Source of the DNA: UBA7672 sp030824255
Lineage (GTDB): Bacteria > Pseudomonadota > Alphaproteobacteria > Caulobacterales > Hyphomonadaceae
Length of the DNA stretch: 64,000 nucleotides
Reading direction: 5' to 3'
Assembly: GCA_942493305.1 (NCBI GenBank)
Contig: OW818686.1
Coordinates: forward strand, 186,001 to 250,000
Shown here: positions 25,890 through 33,481 of the stretch, piece after piece
Numbering within the stretch: the first letter of the stretch is position 1
Layout: each line of letters begins with the position of its first letter
The notes under the pieces: generated by a model
Seen by the model: only the letters and a program-made list of their open reading frames with translations
Databases searched by the model: none
What the model was told of the DNA's origin: nothing
Program-made: the position numbers and the translations under genes

Positions 25890-26777
25890 TCAGCCCTCAT
25901 TGACCCACGGGGCCGCCTTCGCCACATCCGCGCCGATCGCCGTGTAATACATTTTCTGAACGTCCCGCGTGATCTTGCCCGGCTTGCCGTCGCCCAGCTT
26001 CACGCCGTCGATCTCCACCACCGGCGTTACCAGTCCCGTCGCCGCCGTGGCGAACGCCTCCGCCGCCACCACCGCCTCCCCCACCGTAAACGCCCGCTCC
26101 GTGATTTTTCCGCCTCGCTGACCCAGCGCATCGAACAATGCATGCCTCGTCACGCCCGCGAGGATCATGTTGGAAATTGCGCGCGTTATGATTTCGCCAT
26201 CCTGCGTCACGATCCATGCGTTCGACGACGCGCCCTCCGTCACCTGCCCGTCGGGCGCCACCAGCCAGGCATCATCCGCCCCCCGCCCCTTGGCTTCCGT
26301 CTTGGCCAACGCCTGCGCCAGCAGGCCCGTCGACTTGATGTCGCGCCGGGCCCAGCGAATATCGGGGAGCGTCACGATGCGCGAACCGTTGCGCGCAGAC
26401 GGCGTGTCGATCAGCGGGCGTTTCTCGCCGAACGCAAAGCAGGTGAGACGCGGCGCATCCGGCGCGACGAAATCCCGGCCTGCATATGTCCCGCGCGTCA
26501 CCTGCAGGTAGACATAGCCCTCGTCGATCCCGTTATCGGCCACCAGCCGGCGATGCACCTCCTCCAGCTCCTTGCGATCCGGCAGCGCGCCAAACTTCAG
26601 TTCGCGCAAGGACCGCTCCAGCCGGTCGAGATGGCGCTTCATGTCCACGAGCTGGCCGCCATAAACAGCGGTCACCTCATAGACGCCGTCCGCAAACAGG
26701 AAGCCCCGATCGAATGGCGAGATTCTCGCCTCGTCCGCCGCCACATAGACGCCGTTCACCCAGGCCTGCCGTGTCAT
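25890..26777 (-). CDS. D-amino acid transaminase (class IV PLP enzyme)
   Basis: A 295-residue fold-type IV aminotransferase. The order of motifs matches D-alanine transaminase: WVNGVYVAADEARISPFDRGFLFADGVYE near the start, YLQVTRGTY, then WARRDIKST with the PLP Lys at about 146, VTEGASSNAWIV, and ITRAISNMILAGVTR. It interconverts D-amino acids and 2-oxo acids and can supply D-Glu or D-Ala for peptidoglycan. The length (about 285-295) is standard. Branched-chain transaminase would differ at the substrate loop, but I cannot exclude this fully. Confidence 0.85.
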   Translation of the reverse strand: MTRQAWVNGVYVAADEARISPFDRGFLFADGVYEVTAVYGGQLVDMKRHLDRLERSLRELKFGALPDRKELEEVHRRLVADNGIDEGYVYLQVTRGTYAGRDFVAPDAPRLTCFAFGEKRPLIDTPSARNGSRIVTLPDIRWARRDIKSTGLLAQALAKTEAKGRGADDAWLVAPDGQVTEGASSNAWIVTQDGEIITRAISNMILAGVTRHALFDALGQRGGKITERAFTVGEAVVAAEAFATAATGLVTPVVEIDGVKLGDGKPGKITRDVQKMYYTAIGADVAKAAPWVNEG

Positions 26778-26871
26778 TTAATGTCTCCTGCCATGGGGCC
26801 GCCCCAATCGGTCCTGATCGTCCGTCGGTCGCCTGAGCGTGTCCATGGCTCCGGCGTTCTGGGGACACAAG

Positions 26872-27057
26872 ATGCGCATTCCATTTCGCCCACTGATCGG
26901 TCTCGGCGCATTCTGCGCCGCGATGGCCTTCGTCGTGATCGCCGGCGTCACTGCGCCGCGCGCCGAACCGGCCCTGCAAATCTCGGCCAATTGCCCGGAC
27001 ACACCCGCCGAATCCGTCCTGCCTGACGCCGGGACTGAGGCAAAAAGCCCCGCCTGA
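26872..27057 (+). CDS. Possible small single-span membrane protein
   Basis: A 61-residue open frame (longer if the GTG at 26839 is used) with one hydrophobic helix (IGLGAFCAAMAFVVIAGV). It is followed by a short polar tail containing one Cys. A GGGGA ribosome site lies 6 nt before the ATG at 26872. No family is recognised and the codon pattern is short, so it may not be expressed. It lies between the transaminase and ccr genes. Confidence 0.4.
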   Translation: MRIPFRPLIGLGAFCAAMAFVVIAGVTAPRAEPALQISANCPDTPAESVLPDAGTEAKSPA

Positions 27058-27103
27058 TCCCAAACTGCGGGATAGGCTTTGCTGCCACGCACCCTGCCCG
27101 CTA

Positions 27104-27129
27104 TTGCAGCGCAACAAGATTGCTTGCAA
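27104..27129. promoter_or_regulatory. Two TTGC-N-GCAA palindromes upstream of ccr
   Basis: TTGC-AGC-GCAA (27104-27114) and TTGC-TT-GCAA (27120-27129, inside a GATTGC-TT-GCAATC palindrome) sit about 110-136 bp before the ccr start. The TTGC/GCAA half-site resembles those bound by ScfR/PccR-like regulators of propionyl-CoA and ethylmalonyl-CoA genes; that link is from memory and is inference here. Confidence 0.4.
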
Positions 27130-27239
27130 TCCGACCTGCTCTTGGACAATGTGACGCCCGCTTGACGGCCTCTGGCTAACCGTGCGGACAGAAAGTCACG
27201 GCGTATCAGGGGCCAAGCAGTACGGCGGGAGAGTATCAA

Positions 27240-28514
27240 GTGGCAGACGGCGCAGCGACTCGGGAAGTCAAAGACCTGTACGCGGTTGGCGAGATTCCGC
27301 CGAACTTCCACGTACCCAAGAACATGCACGCCTGGGCGATCCGGCGCGAGCGTCAGGGCCGCCCAAAGCAGGCCATGCAGCTAGAAGTCGTGCCGACGCC
27401 GGAGATCGCGTCTGACGAAGTGCTCGTCCTCGTCATGGCGGCAGGCGTCAACTATAACGGCATCTGGGCCGGCCTAGGCGAGCCCGTGTCGATGTTCGAC
27501 GTCCACAAGCAGCCCTTCCACGTCGCCGGTTCCGACGCCTCGGGCATCGTCTGGGCGGTCGGCTCGCGCGTGAAGCGCTGGAAGCCGGGCGATGAAGTGG
27601 TCATCCACTGCAACCAGGACGATGGCGACGACGAAGAGTGCAACGGCGGCGACCCGATGTTCTCGCCCACCCAGCGCATCTGGGGCTACGAGACGCCGGA
27701 TGGCTCGTTCGGCCAGTTCTGCCGCGTCCAGTCGCGCCAGCTGATGGAGCGTCCCAAACACCTCACCTGGGAAGAAGCGGCCTGCTACACGCTCACCCTC
27801 GCCACCGCCTACCGCATGCTGTTCGGTCACCGTCCACACGTGCTGCGTCCGGGCCAGAACGTGCTGGTCTGGGGCGCCTCGGGCGGCCTCGGCTCCTACG
27901 CGGTGCAGCTCTGCGCCGTTGCCGGCGCCAACGCCATCGGCGTGATCTCGGATGATTCAAAAGCCGACTTCGTGCTGTCGATGGGCGCCAAGGGCGTCAT
28001 CAACCGCAACAATTTCAAGTGCTGGGGCCAGCTTCCGAAAGTGAACACGCCCGAGTTCAACGAGTACATGAAAGAGGCCCGCAAGTTCGGCAAAGCCATC
28101 TGGCAGATCACCGGCAACAAGGACGTCGATGTCGTCTTTGAACACCCCGGCGAAGCCACGATGCCGACCTCAGTGTTCGTCGTGAAGCGTGGCGGCATGG
28201 TCGTCATCTGCGCGGGCACCACCGGCTTCAACCTCACCATGGACGCCCGCTTCCTCTGGATGCGTCAGAAGCGCGTTCAGGGCTCGCACTTCGCGAACCT
28301 CCTGCAGGCGAGCCAGGCCAACCAGCTCATGCTGGAACGCCGCCTCGACCCGTGCATGTCCGAAGTCTTCCCGTTCGCCGACATTCCGGACGCGCACGAG
28401 AAGATGCTCGACAACAAGCACCTCCCCGGCAACATGGCCGTGCTGGTGACGTCGCCGAAGCCCGGCCTGCGCACGGTCGAGGATGTGATCGAGGCGGGAC
28501 CGGCGACGTCGTAA
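27240..28514 (+). CDS. ccr: Crotonyl-CoA carboxylase/reductase
   Basis: A 424-residue NADPH-dependent enzyme that carboxylates crotonyl-CoA to (2S)-ethylmalonyl-CoA, the key step of the ethylmalonyl-CoA pathway. It belongs to the medium-chain dehydrogenase superfamily. Visible motifs are VMAAGVNYNGIWAGLGEPVS, FHVAGSDASGIVW, FGQFCRVQSRQLMERP, VLVWGASGGLGSYAVQLCAVAGA (NADPH binding), and FEHPGEATMPTSVFV, typical of CCR. It starts with GTG, preceded by GGGAGAG. The expected length is about 420-450. It lies about 6 kb from ecm with unrelated genes between. Regulation may involve the palindromes at 27104-27129. Confidence 0.95.
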   Translation: MADGAATREVKDLYAVGEIPPNFHVPKNMHAWAIRRERQGRPKQAMQLEVVPTPEIASDEVLVLVMAAGVNYNGIWAGLGEPVSMFDVHKQPFHVAGSDASGIVWAVGSRVKRWKPGDEVVIHCNQDDGDDEECNGGDPMFSPTQRIWGYETPDGSFGQFCRVQSRQLMERPKHLTWEEAACYTLTLATAYRMLFGHRPHVLRPGQNVLVWGASGGLGSYAVQLCAVAGANAIGVISDDSKADFVLSMGAKGVINRNNFKCWGQLPKVNTPEFNEYMKEARKFGKAIWQITGNKDVDVVFEHPGEATMPTSVFVVKRGGMVVICAGTTGFNLTMDARFLWMRQKRVQGSHFANLLQASQANQLMLERRLDPCMSEVFPFADIPDAHEKMLDNKHLPGNMAVLVTSPKPGLRTVEDVIEAGPATS

Positions 28515-28601
28515 GGCCGACGCGCTCAACGGTCGTTCCTGACACGTCGCGGACGTTCGCGAGCCGCATCGTTTGCGCCAGATGGGGGACAGCGCCTGCC
28601 A

Positions 28602-28970
28602 TCACGCCATGCAGAGATTGGCGACCGAGAGCTTGCGGAAAAGATACGGTGCGGCGACCGCGCTCGACGGATAGTTCGCCAGAGCGGAAGCGAATTCGGG
28701 ATGCGTGAAGGCCGCCCGGAAGTGCGCTATCGATTCCCAGACTGCATAGTTGAGTAACAACCGGCTGGCGCCTACGCCACGGTGCAGCTGCGTCGAGATG
28801 TAGCCCGGCTGACGCTTCATCCAGTTGGCATCTGCTTCCCAGGCGCGCATGAGCGCGTCCTCATCGGCCTGATCGATCTCGAACAGGTTCAGCAGAACCA
28901 CGGGCGATTGATCTTCGGCCAGTTGGGCTTGAATCGGAAACGTCTCGTCCAGCGACTTCAAACGGAGCAT
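28602..28970 (-). CDS. Antibiotic biosynthesis monooxygenase-like protein
   Basis: A 122-residue dimeric alpha/beta-barrel (ABM-like) protein. It has VVLLNLFEIDQADEDALMRAWEADANWMKRQPGYISTQLHRG near the N-terminus and LLNYAVWESIAHFRAAFTHPEF later, the usual ABM pattern with paired Trp residues. Such proteins act on small aromatic or quinone compounds or as detoxifying oxygenases; substrates vary. I chose the ATG at 28968-28970; AAGGA sits inside the first operator palindrome. It is divergent from a MarR regulator with two matching operators between. Confidence 0.8.
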   Translation of the reverse strand: MLRLKSLDETFPIQAQLAEDQSPVVLLNLFEIDQADEDALMRAWEADANWMKRQPGYISTQLHRGVGASRLLLNYAVWESIAHFRAAFTHPEFASALANYPSSAVAAPYLFRKLSVANLCMA

Positions 28971-28977
28971 CTCGCTA

Positions 28978-29029
28978 TCCTTAAATGACAATGTGTTGTC
29001 ATTTAAGGATGTTGACAACACATTGTCAA
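28978..29029. promoter_or_regulatory. Double palindromic operator between ABM and MarR genes
   Basis: Two palindromes share TGACAA-N4-TTGTCA. The first is a perfect 14-bp inverted repeat (arms 28978-28991 and 28996-29009). The second has 7-bp arms (29012-29018 and 29023-29029). Their centres are 27 bp apart. They fill the gap between the divergent genes, the expected place for a MarR operator. Confidence 0.75.
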
Positions 29030-29044
29030 TGACGATAGTTGGTC

Positions 29045-29506
29045 ATGATCGATGACGAGCATCCTTCAGACGGCGAAATTCTGACCGGTCTTGTGCTGGA
29101 GATTTTCCGCCTCAACGGGCGGCTGCTGACCGCCGGCGATCGCCTGATCGCAGATGTTGGTTTGACCAGCGCGCGTTGGCAGGTGCTTGGGGCAATACAC
29201 TACGCAGACGAGCCGCAGACAGTGTCCTGGCTCGCGCGCAGCATGGGTCTGACGCGGCAAGCCGTTCAGCGCATAGTCAACGAGTTGGAAGTGGCCGGGC
29301 TGGTGGCGTTCAAGGCCAACCCTGCACATAGGCGGGCACAACTCGTGATGCTGACGCGCAACGGGCAGTCTGCCTATGCGGCGGCGGACCGGCGACAGAA
29401 GCCTTGGGCCAACGCGCTTGCGAAGAATTTCAAGCGGGCTGACCTCGCAGCAGCTCAGGTTCTCCTCGCCAAAATTCGGGGAAAGCTTGAGGCCGCTACC
29501 GAATGA
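29045..29506 (+). CDS. MarR-family transcriptional regulator
   Basis: A 153-residue MarR protein. The start is the ATG at 29045, with a TTG at 29039 as an alternative. The core is VGLTSARWQVLGAIHYADEPQTVSWLARSMGLTRQAVQRIVNELEVAGLVAF, ending in a wing that includes NPAHRRAQLVMLT. It probably represses the divergent ABM gene through the two palindromes at 28978-29029 and is likely to respond to the phenolic or quinone-like compound that the oxygenase handles. The gene is visibly less GC-rich than its neighbours, suggesting the pair was gained together. Confidence 0.9.
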   Translation: MIDDEHPSDGEILTGLVLEIFRLNGRLLTAGDRLIADVGLTSARWQVLGAIHYADEPQTVSWLARSMGLTRQAVQRIVNELEVAGLVAFKANPAHRRAQLVMLTRNGQSAYAAADRRQKPWANALAKNFKRADLAAAQVLLAKIRGKLEAATE

Positions 29507-29616
29507 AGCCGCCAGAACACCCGTCCACGTAACCAATCGCCCTGAACGTGCGTACTAGGGGTTGTCCGCTTCCCGCACTATGTTGGCCGCGAAGCGCAAT
29601 TCAGAGGAGCCCTCCC

Positions 29617-30138
29617 ATGACCACCGCCAAAACGACGGAACGCGCAGTCCTCGCCGGCGGCTGTTTCTGGGGCATGCAGGACCTGATCCGCAAGAAACCC
29701 GGCGTCATCTCCACCCGCGTCGGCTATTCCGGCGGCGACGTCCCCAACGCCACCTACCGCAACCACGGCACGCACGCTGAGGCGATCGAGATCATCTTCG
29801 ACCCCGCCAAGTGGTCCTACCGCGACCTGCTGGAATTCTTCTTCCAGATCCACGACCCGAGCACGAAGAACCGCCAGGGCAACGACATGGGGATGAGCTA
29901 CCGCTCGGCGATCTATTACGAGAGCGAAGACCAGAAGCGCACCGCCCTCGACACCATCGCCGACGTCGACGCCTCAGGCCTCTGGCCCGGCAAGGTCGTC
30001 ACGGAAGTCGAGCCCGTCGGCGACTTCTGGGAAGCCGAACCCGAGCACCAGGATTATCTCGAGCGCATCCCCAACGGCTACACCTGCCACTTCGCGCGCC
30101 CCGGCTGGAAACTGCCGAAACGCGCGGCCGCAGAATAG
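29617..30138 (+). CDS. msrA: Peptide-methionine (S)-S-oxide reductase
   Basis: A 173-residue enzyme that repairs methionine S-sulfoxide in proteins and free methionine. The active-site motif GGCFWGMQ is near residues 14-20, followed by STRVGYSGGDVPNATYRNHGTHAEAIEI, FFFQIHDPST, and QGNDMGMSYRSAIYY, all typical of MsrA. A resolving Cys candidate occurs in GYTCHFARPGW. I chose the ATG at 29617 because GAGGAG is placed before it. It stands on its own; the TetR gene follows on the opposite strand 22 bp away. Confidence 0.97.
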   Translation: MTTAKTTERAVLAGGCFWGMQDLIRKKPGVISTRVGYSGGDVPNATYRNHGTHAEAIEIIFDPAKWSYRDLLEFFFQIHDPSTKNRQGNDMGMSYRSAIYYESEDQKRTALDTIADVDASGLWPGKVVTEVEPVGDFWEAEPEHQDYLERIPNGYTCHFARPGWKLPKRAAAE

Positions 30139-30160
30139 CGAACGTAAAACTGGCCGCGGG

Positions 30161-30754
30161 CTAAAGCACGTTTGCGTCCAGCACCTTCCCGATCATCTTC
30201 GGATCAGCCGGCACGAGTCCGTCCAACATCAGCATCGCCAGCCCGTGCACCATCGCCCACGCGCGCATTATGCGCACGTCGAGCACGGCCTGCCCCGCGC
30301 GCCCGCGTCCCATCTCCGCGATCGCGTTGACCAGCATCGCTCGCCCGCGTGACTTTTCGCCCGCGCCCTTCATGTCGCCCGTCATCATCAGGCGAAACAA
30401 GGACGGGTTCTTCAGGGCGAAATGCACATAGGCGCGGCCCATCGCATCGAAGGCTTCCTTGCCGGGCTTTTCGGCGGCCATGGCGACTTCAAACTCGCTC
30501 GCCATCAGCTCATCGCCAACCTCCGCCAGCGCGTGCATCAGCGCCTGCTTATCAGGGAAGTGCCGGTACACAGCCGTCGCCGAAACCCCCACATTGCGCG
30601 CGATCTCGCGCAGGCTCAGCATCTCTGCAGGCGCGGCCTCAAGCCGCTTCAGCCCTTCCTCGATCAACGCCGAACGCAGGTCGCCGTGGTGATAGCGCTC
30701 GCCCTCCCCCCCTTGGCCAGATTCGATGTTGACACTGTTATCATTCTTCGCCAT
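30161..30754 (-). CDS. TetR-family transcriptional regulator
   Basis: A 197-residue TetR regulator. The N-terminal helix-turn-helix reads MLSLREIARNVGVSATAVYRHFPDKQALMHALAE, followed by a ligand-binding helical domain with MGRAYVHFALKNPSLFRLMM. The C-terminal half (WAMVHGLAMLMLDG) is typical of the WHG-type TetR domain. It is divergent from the carotenoid oxygenase gene, so it probably regulates that gene. Its own start codon overlaps a palindrome (30754-30770). Confidence 0.93.
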   Translation of the reverse strand: MAKNDNSVNIESGQGGEGERYHHGDLRSALIEEGLKRLEAAPAEMLSLREIARNVGVSATAVYRHFPDKQALMHALAEVGDELMASEFEVAMAAEKPGKEAFDAMGRAYVHFALKNPSLFRLMMTGDMKGAGEKSRGRAMLVNAIAEMGRGRAGQAVLDVRIMRAWAMVHGLAMLMLDGLVPADPKMIGKVLDANVL

Positions 30755-30770
30755 GTTATCACTGTAAACA
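30754..30770. promoter_or_regulatory. Imperfect palindrome, candidate TetR operator
   Basis: TGTTATCACTGTAAACA is an interrupted palindrome with arms TGTT/AACA and a matching CA/TG core. Another TGTTATCA lies 18 bp away (30736). Location over the tetR start and before the carotenoid oxygenase gene fits autoregulation. Confidence 0.5.
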
Positions 30771-30836
30771 TGATCTCCGGTCTTTGAAACCGGTCACAAC
30801 GTCGCCTTCGAAAACAATAAAAGAGGGACAAACGCC

Positions 30837-32267
30837 ATGACCAGCCCTGTCGAAACCGCCATTCGCGGCCTCGTCACGCCCGCCCTGATGGGCGTCGCCA
30901 GCCTCAACCGCGTAATGCGTCGCGCGAAGGGCCCGAACCCCTATCTTACCGGCATCCACACGCCGCTGAAGGACGAGAACACGATCACCGACCTGCAGGT
31001 GACAGGCGAAATCCCCGCAGCACTCAATGGCCTTTATCTCCGCAACGGACCCAACCCGCTGAAGATGCCGAACCCAGCCACACACCACTGGTTCGTCGGC
31101 GATGCGATGCTGCACGGCGTGCGCATCCAGAACGGCAAGGCGCTCTGGTATCGCAACCGCTGGATCCGCTCGACGCCCGTCAGCGAAGCCCTGCACGAAG
31201 CGCCCGTCGCCGGCCCGCGCGGCCGCGGCAGCCCGAACACCAACGTCGTCGGCCACGCCGGCAAGATCCTCGCCATCGTGGAAGCCGGCGGCTATCCCGC
31301 CGAGGTCAGCGAAATGCTCGAGACGCGCCGCTTCTCGGACTTCGACGGCACGTTCGGCAAGGCCTTCTCCGCCCACCCGCACCTAGATCCCGATACCGGC
31401 GAGATGCACGCAATCTGCTATGCTGGCGGCGAAGTCACCACGATCTGGCACACGGTCCTCGGCGCCGACGGCAAGGTCCGCCGCAACGAGCCGATCGAGG
31501 TGGTGAATGGCCCCTCCATCCATGACTGCATGATCACAAAGACTTACGTCATCGTCATGGACCTGCCGGTCACCTTCTCGATGCAGGCGCTGATCTCGGG
31601 CGAGAGCTTCCCCTATCGCTGGAACCCGAAACATCAGGCTCGCATCGGCCTGCTCCCGCGCGAAGGCAAAGGCAGCGACATCATCTGGTGCGAGGTCGAG
31701 CCCTGCTACATCTTCCACCCGGCCAACGCCTACGAGACGGAAGACGGCAAGGTGATCATGGATGCGGCGGTTCACGTCGACATGTTCAACGACGCCGTGC
31801 AGGGCCCCAACTCCAGGGCCACGCCATTCGAACGCCTGACGATCGATCCGGTGGTCCGCGAGGTCACCCGCAAGGTGATCGACGCCGCTCCACAGGAATT
31901 CCCGCGTCCCGATGAACGTCGCACCGGCAAGCCCTATCGCTATGCCTACACCGTCGCCCTGCCCGAAGGCGGCGACACGGCCTTCATGGGCGACTCCCGC
32001 CTCTACAAGCACGACCTCGAAGCCGGCACGCGCGAGGTGCATGACTTCGGCAAGGGCAAGATGCCAGGCGAATTCGTCTTCGTGCCCGCCCATGCCACAA
32101 GCGGCGAGGATGAAGGCTGGCTCATCGGCTTCGTCATCGACACGGAGAAGAAGACCACCGATTTCACCATCCTCAACGCCCGCAATTTCGCAGGCGCGCC
32201 ACAGGCGACCATCACCATTCCGGTCCAGATCCCGCCCGGCTTCCACGGCAACTACGTGGCGATGTAG
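30837..32267 (+). CDS. Carotenoid oxygenase family protein
   Basis: A 476-residue non-haem iron dioxygenase that cleaves carotenoid or stilbene-like double bonds. The four iron His residues are recognisable: one of the two in SAHPHLD (about 180), GPSIHDCM (about 228), FHPANA (about 293) and the C-terminal GFHGNY (about 470). LYLRNGPNP and HHWFVGDAMLHGVR also match. It could make apocarotenoids or cleave lignostilbene-type substrates; the substrate is unknown. The start ATG at 30837 follows GAGGGAC. Regulation by the divergent TetR gene is likely. Confidence 0.93.
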   Translation: MTSPVETAIRGLVTPALMGVASLNRVMRRAKGPNPYLTGIHTPLKDENTITDLQVTGEIPAALNGLYLRNGPNPLKMPNPATHHWFVGDAMLHGVRIQNGKALWYRNRWIRSTPVSEALHEAPVAGPRGRGSPNTNVVGHAGKILAIVEAGGYPAEVSEMLETRRFSDFDGTFGKAFSAHPHLDPDTGEMHAICYAGGEVTTIWHTVLGADGKVRRNEPIEVVNGPSIHDCMITKTYVIVMDLPVTFSMQALISGESFPYRWNPKHQARIGLLPREGKGSDIIWCEVEPCYIFHPANAYETEDGKVIMDAAVHVDMFNDAVQGPNSRATPFERLTIDPVVREVTRKVIDAAPQEFPRPDERRTGKPYRYAYTVALPEGGDTAFMGDSRLYKHDLEAGTREVHDFGKGKMPGEFVFVPAHATSGEDEGWLIGFVIDTEKKTTDFTILNARNFAGAPQATITIPVQIPPGFHGNYVAM

Positions 32268-32308
32268 TCATCGACCGCTGTAAGAAAAGTCGAAATCCGG
32301 CAACTATC

Positions 32309-32337
32309 TGTCCCGAAGGCCTCTGGGCTACGGGACA
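32309..32337. promoter_or_regulatory. Inverted repeat over the sigma-factor ribosome site
   Basis: TGTCCCG (32309-32315) pairs exactly with CGGGACA (32331-32337) across a 15-nt spacer. The right arm holds the GGGACAGG ribosome site 3 nt before the ATG of the ECF sigma gene. In RNA the hairpin could block translation; in DNA it could bind a regulator. Confidence 0.5.
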
Positions 32338-32340
32338 GGC

Positions 32341-32880
32341 ATGGACGCACGACGCCTCACACAGGACGAGCAGTACGCCCGCGCCGCAGCCGAATTCGGC
32401 CCGGCGCTGGGCCGGCTCGCCCGCGCCTATGAGCGCAATGAGGAGCGCCAACGCGATCTGCTGCAGGACATGCACTTCGCCCTCTGGCGCAGCTTCGAAC
32501 ACTTCCAGGGCCTGTCCTCGCTGCGCACGTGGGTCTACCGCGTCGCCCACAACACCGCCGCCGGCCATGTGCTGAAGGACAAGCGCGCCCGCATCGCGCA
32601 CTGGATCGATCTCGACCACGCCGCTGACACGCCAGACCCCGCAACACCCGCCGACAGCCTCGAAGCCGCCGACACGCTCACCCGCCTCATGGCGCTGATC
32701 CACCAGCTCAAGCCGCCCGACCGGCAGGTGATGCTGCTCTATCTCGACGGCCTCGACGCGAAGGAGACAGGTGACATCACCGGCCTCTCCCCCGCCGCCG
32801 TCGCCACCAAGATTCACCGCATAAAGACCCTTCTGGCCCGACGCTTCAACGCGCCGGACAACGCAAGTGATCCGTCATGA
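32341..32880 (+). CDS. ECF-type RNA polymerase sigma factor
   Basis: A 179-residue extracytoplasmic function sigma factor. Region 2 is recognisable by RDLLQDMHFALWRSFEHFQG and SLRTWVYRVAHNTA. Region 4 is LIHQLKPPDRQVMLLYLDGLDAKETGDITGLSPAAVATKIHRIK. It directs RNA polymerase to a small set of promoters under envelope or stress signals. Its stop overlaps the start of a four-helix protein by 4 nt (ATGA), typical of a sigma/anti-sigma pair. A hairpin covers its ribosome site, so translational control is possible. Confidence 0.9.
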   Translation: MDARRLTQDEQYARAAAEFGPALGRLARAYERNEERQRDLLQDMHFALWRSFEHFQGLSSLRTWVYRVAHNTAAGHVLKDKRARIAHWIDLDHAADTPDPATPADSLEAADTLTRLMALIHQLKPPDRQVMLLYLDGLDAKETGDITGLSPAAVATKIHRIKTLLARRFNAPDNASDPS

Positions 32881-33479
32881 CCAACATGCCTCAAAGCCAG
32901 GACCTGCAGTCGCTTTGGCAATCCCTTCCAGACACGCCGATCAGGATGACCACGGAAGACCTGCGCGGCCACGCCCGCAAGCTGGACAGCCGCATCCGCC
33001 GTCGCTTCATCATCGAGTATGGCGCGTCCGTCGTGGTGATCCCGGTCTTCGCCTGGTATGCAACGTGGAGAGAACCCGCGACGCCGCTCTGGCCCATCGC
33101 CAACGTCACGATCATCGCCGGCACGCTCTTCATGCTGTGGAATCTTCATCGCGTCTCGCGCCGCCATGCGCTGCCGCCTTCGGCTCCATTCAGCACGCTG
33201 GTCGAACATCATCGCGCCAATCTCGTGCAGCAGCGCGACGCGCTCCGTTCCGTCTGGCTGTGGTACCTGATGCCATTCGTGCCCGGCTTCGTCCTCTGGA
33301 TCACGGCGCTCTGGGTGTCGCGTCCCGAAGGACCTGCAGGCGATCGCATGGCGATAGCCCTGATCTTCACCGCGTTCTGGGCCGTCGCGGTGTTTGCCGT
33401 TCTGCTTGTCATCAATCTCGTCGGCGCCCGCCGCCTGCAGCGCCAGATCGACGACCTCGACGCATACAAGGACCAGTGA
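32877..33479 (+). CDS. Membrane protein paired with ECF sigma, possible non-canonical anti-sigma
   Basis: A 200-residue inner-membrane protein with about four helices (roughly residues 48-64, 70-88, 122-146 and 158-180). Its N-terminal cytosolic part is short (about 45 residues) and contains no zinc-binding anti-sigma Cys/His motif. The C-terminus is a charged helix (RRLQRQIDDLDAYKDQ). The overlap with the sigma gene suggests it regulates the sigma factor as a membrane-held partner. The next gene begins 2 nt after its stop. Function inferred from position. Confidence 0.7.
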   Translation: MTNMPQSQDLQSLWQSLPDTPIRMTTEDLRGHARKLDSRIRRRFIIEYGASVVVIPVFAWYATWREPATPLWPIANVTIIAGTLFMLWNLHRVSRRHALPPSAPFSTLVEHHRANLVQQRDALRSVWLWYLMPFVPGFVLWITALWVSRPEGPAGDRMAIALIFTAFWAVAVFAVLLVINLVGARRLQRQIDDLDAYKDQ

Positions 33480-33481
33480 CA

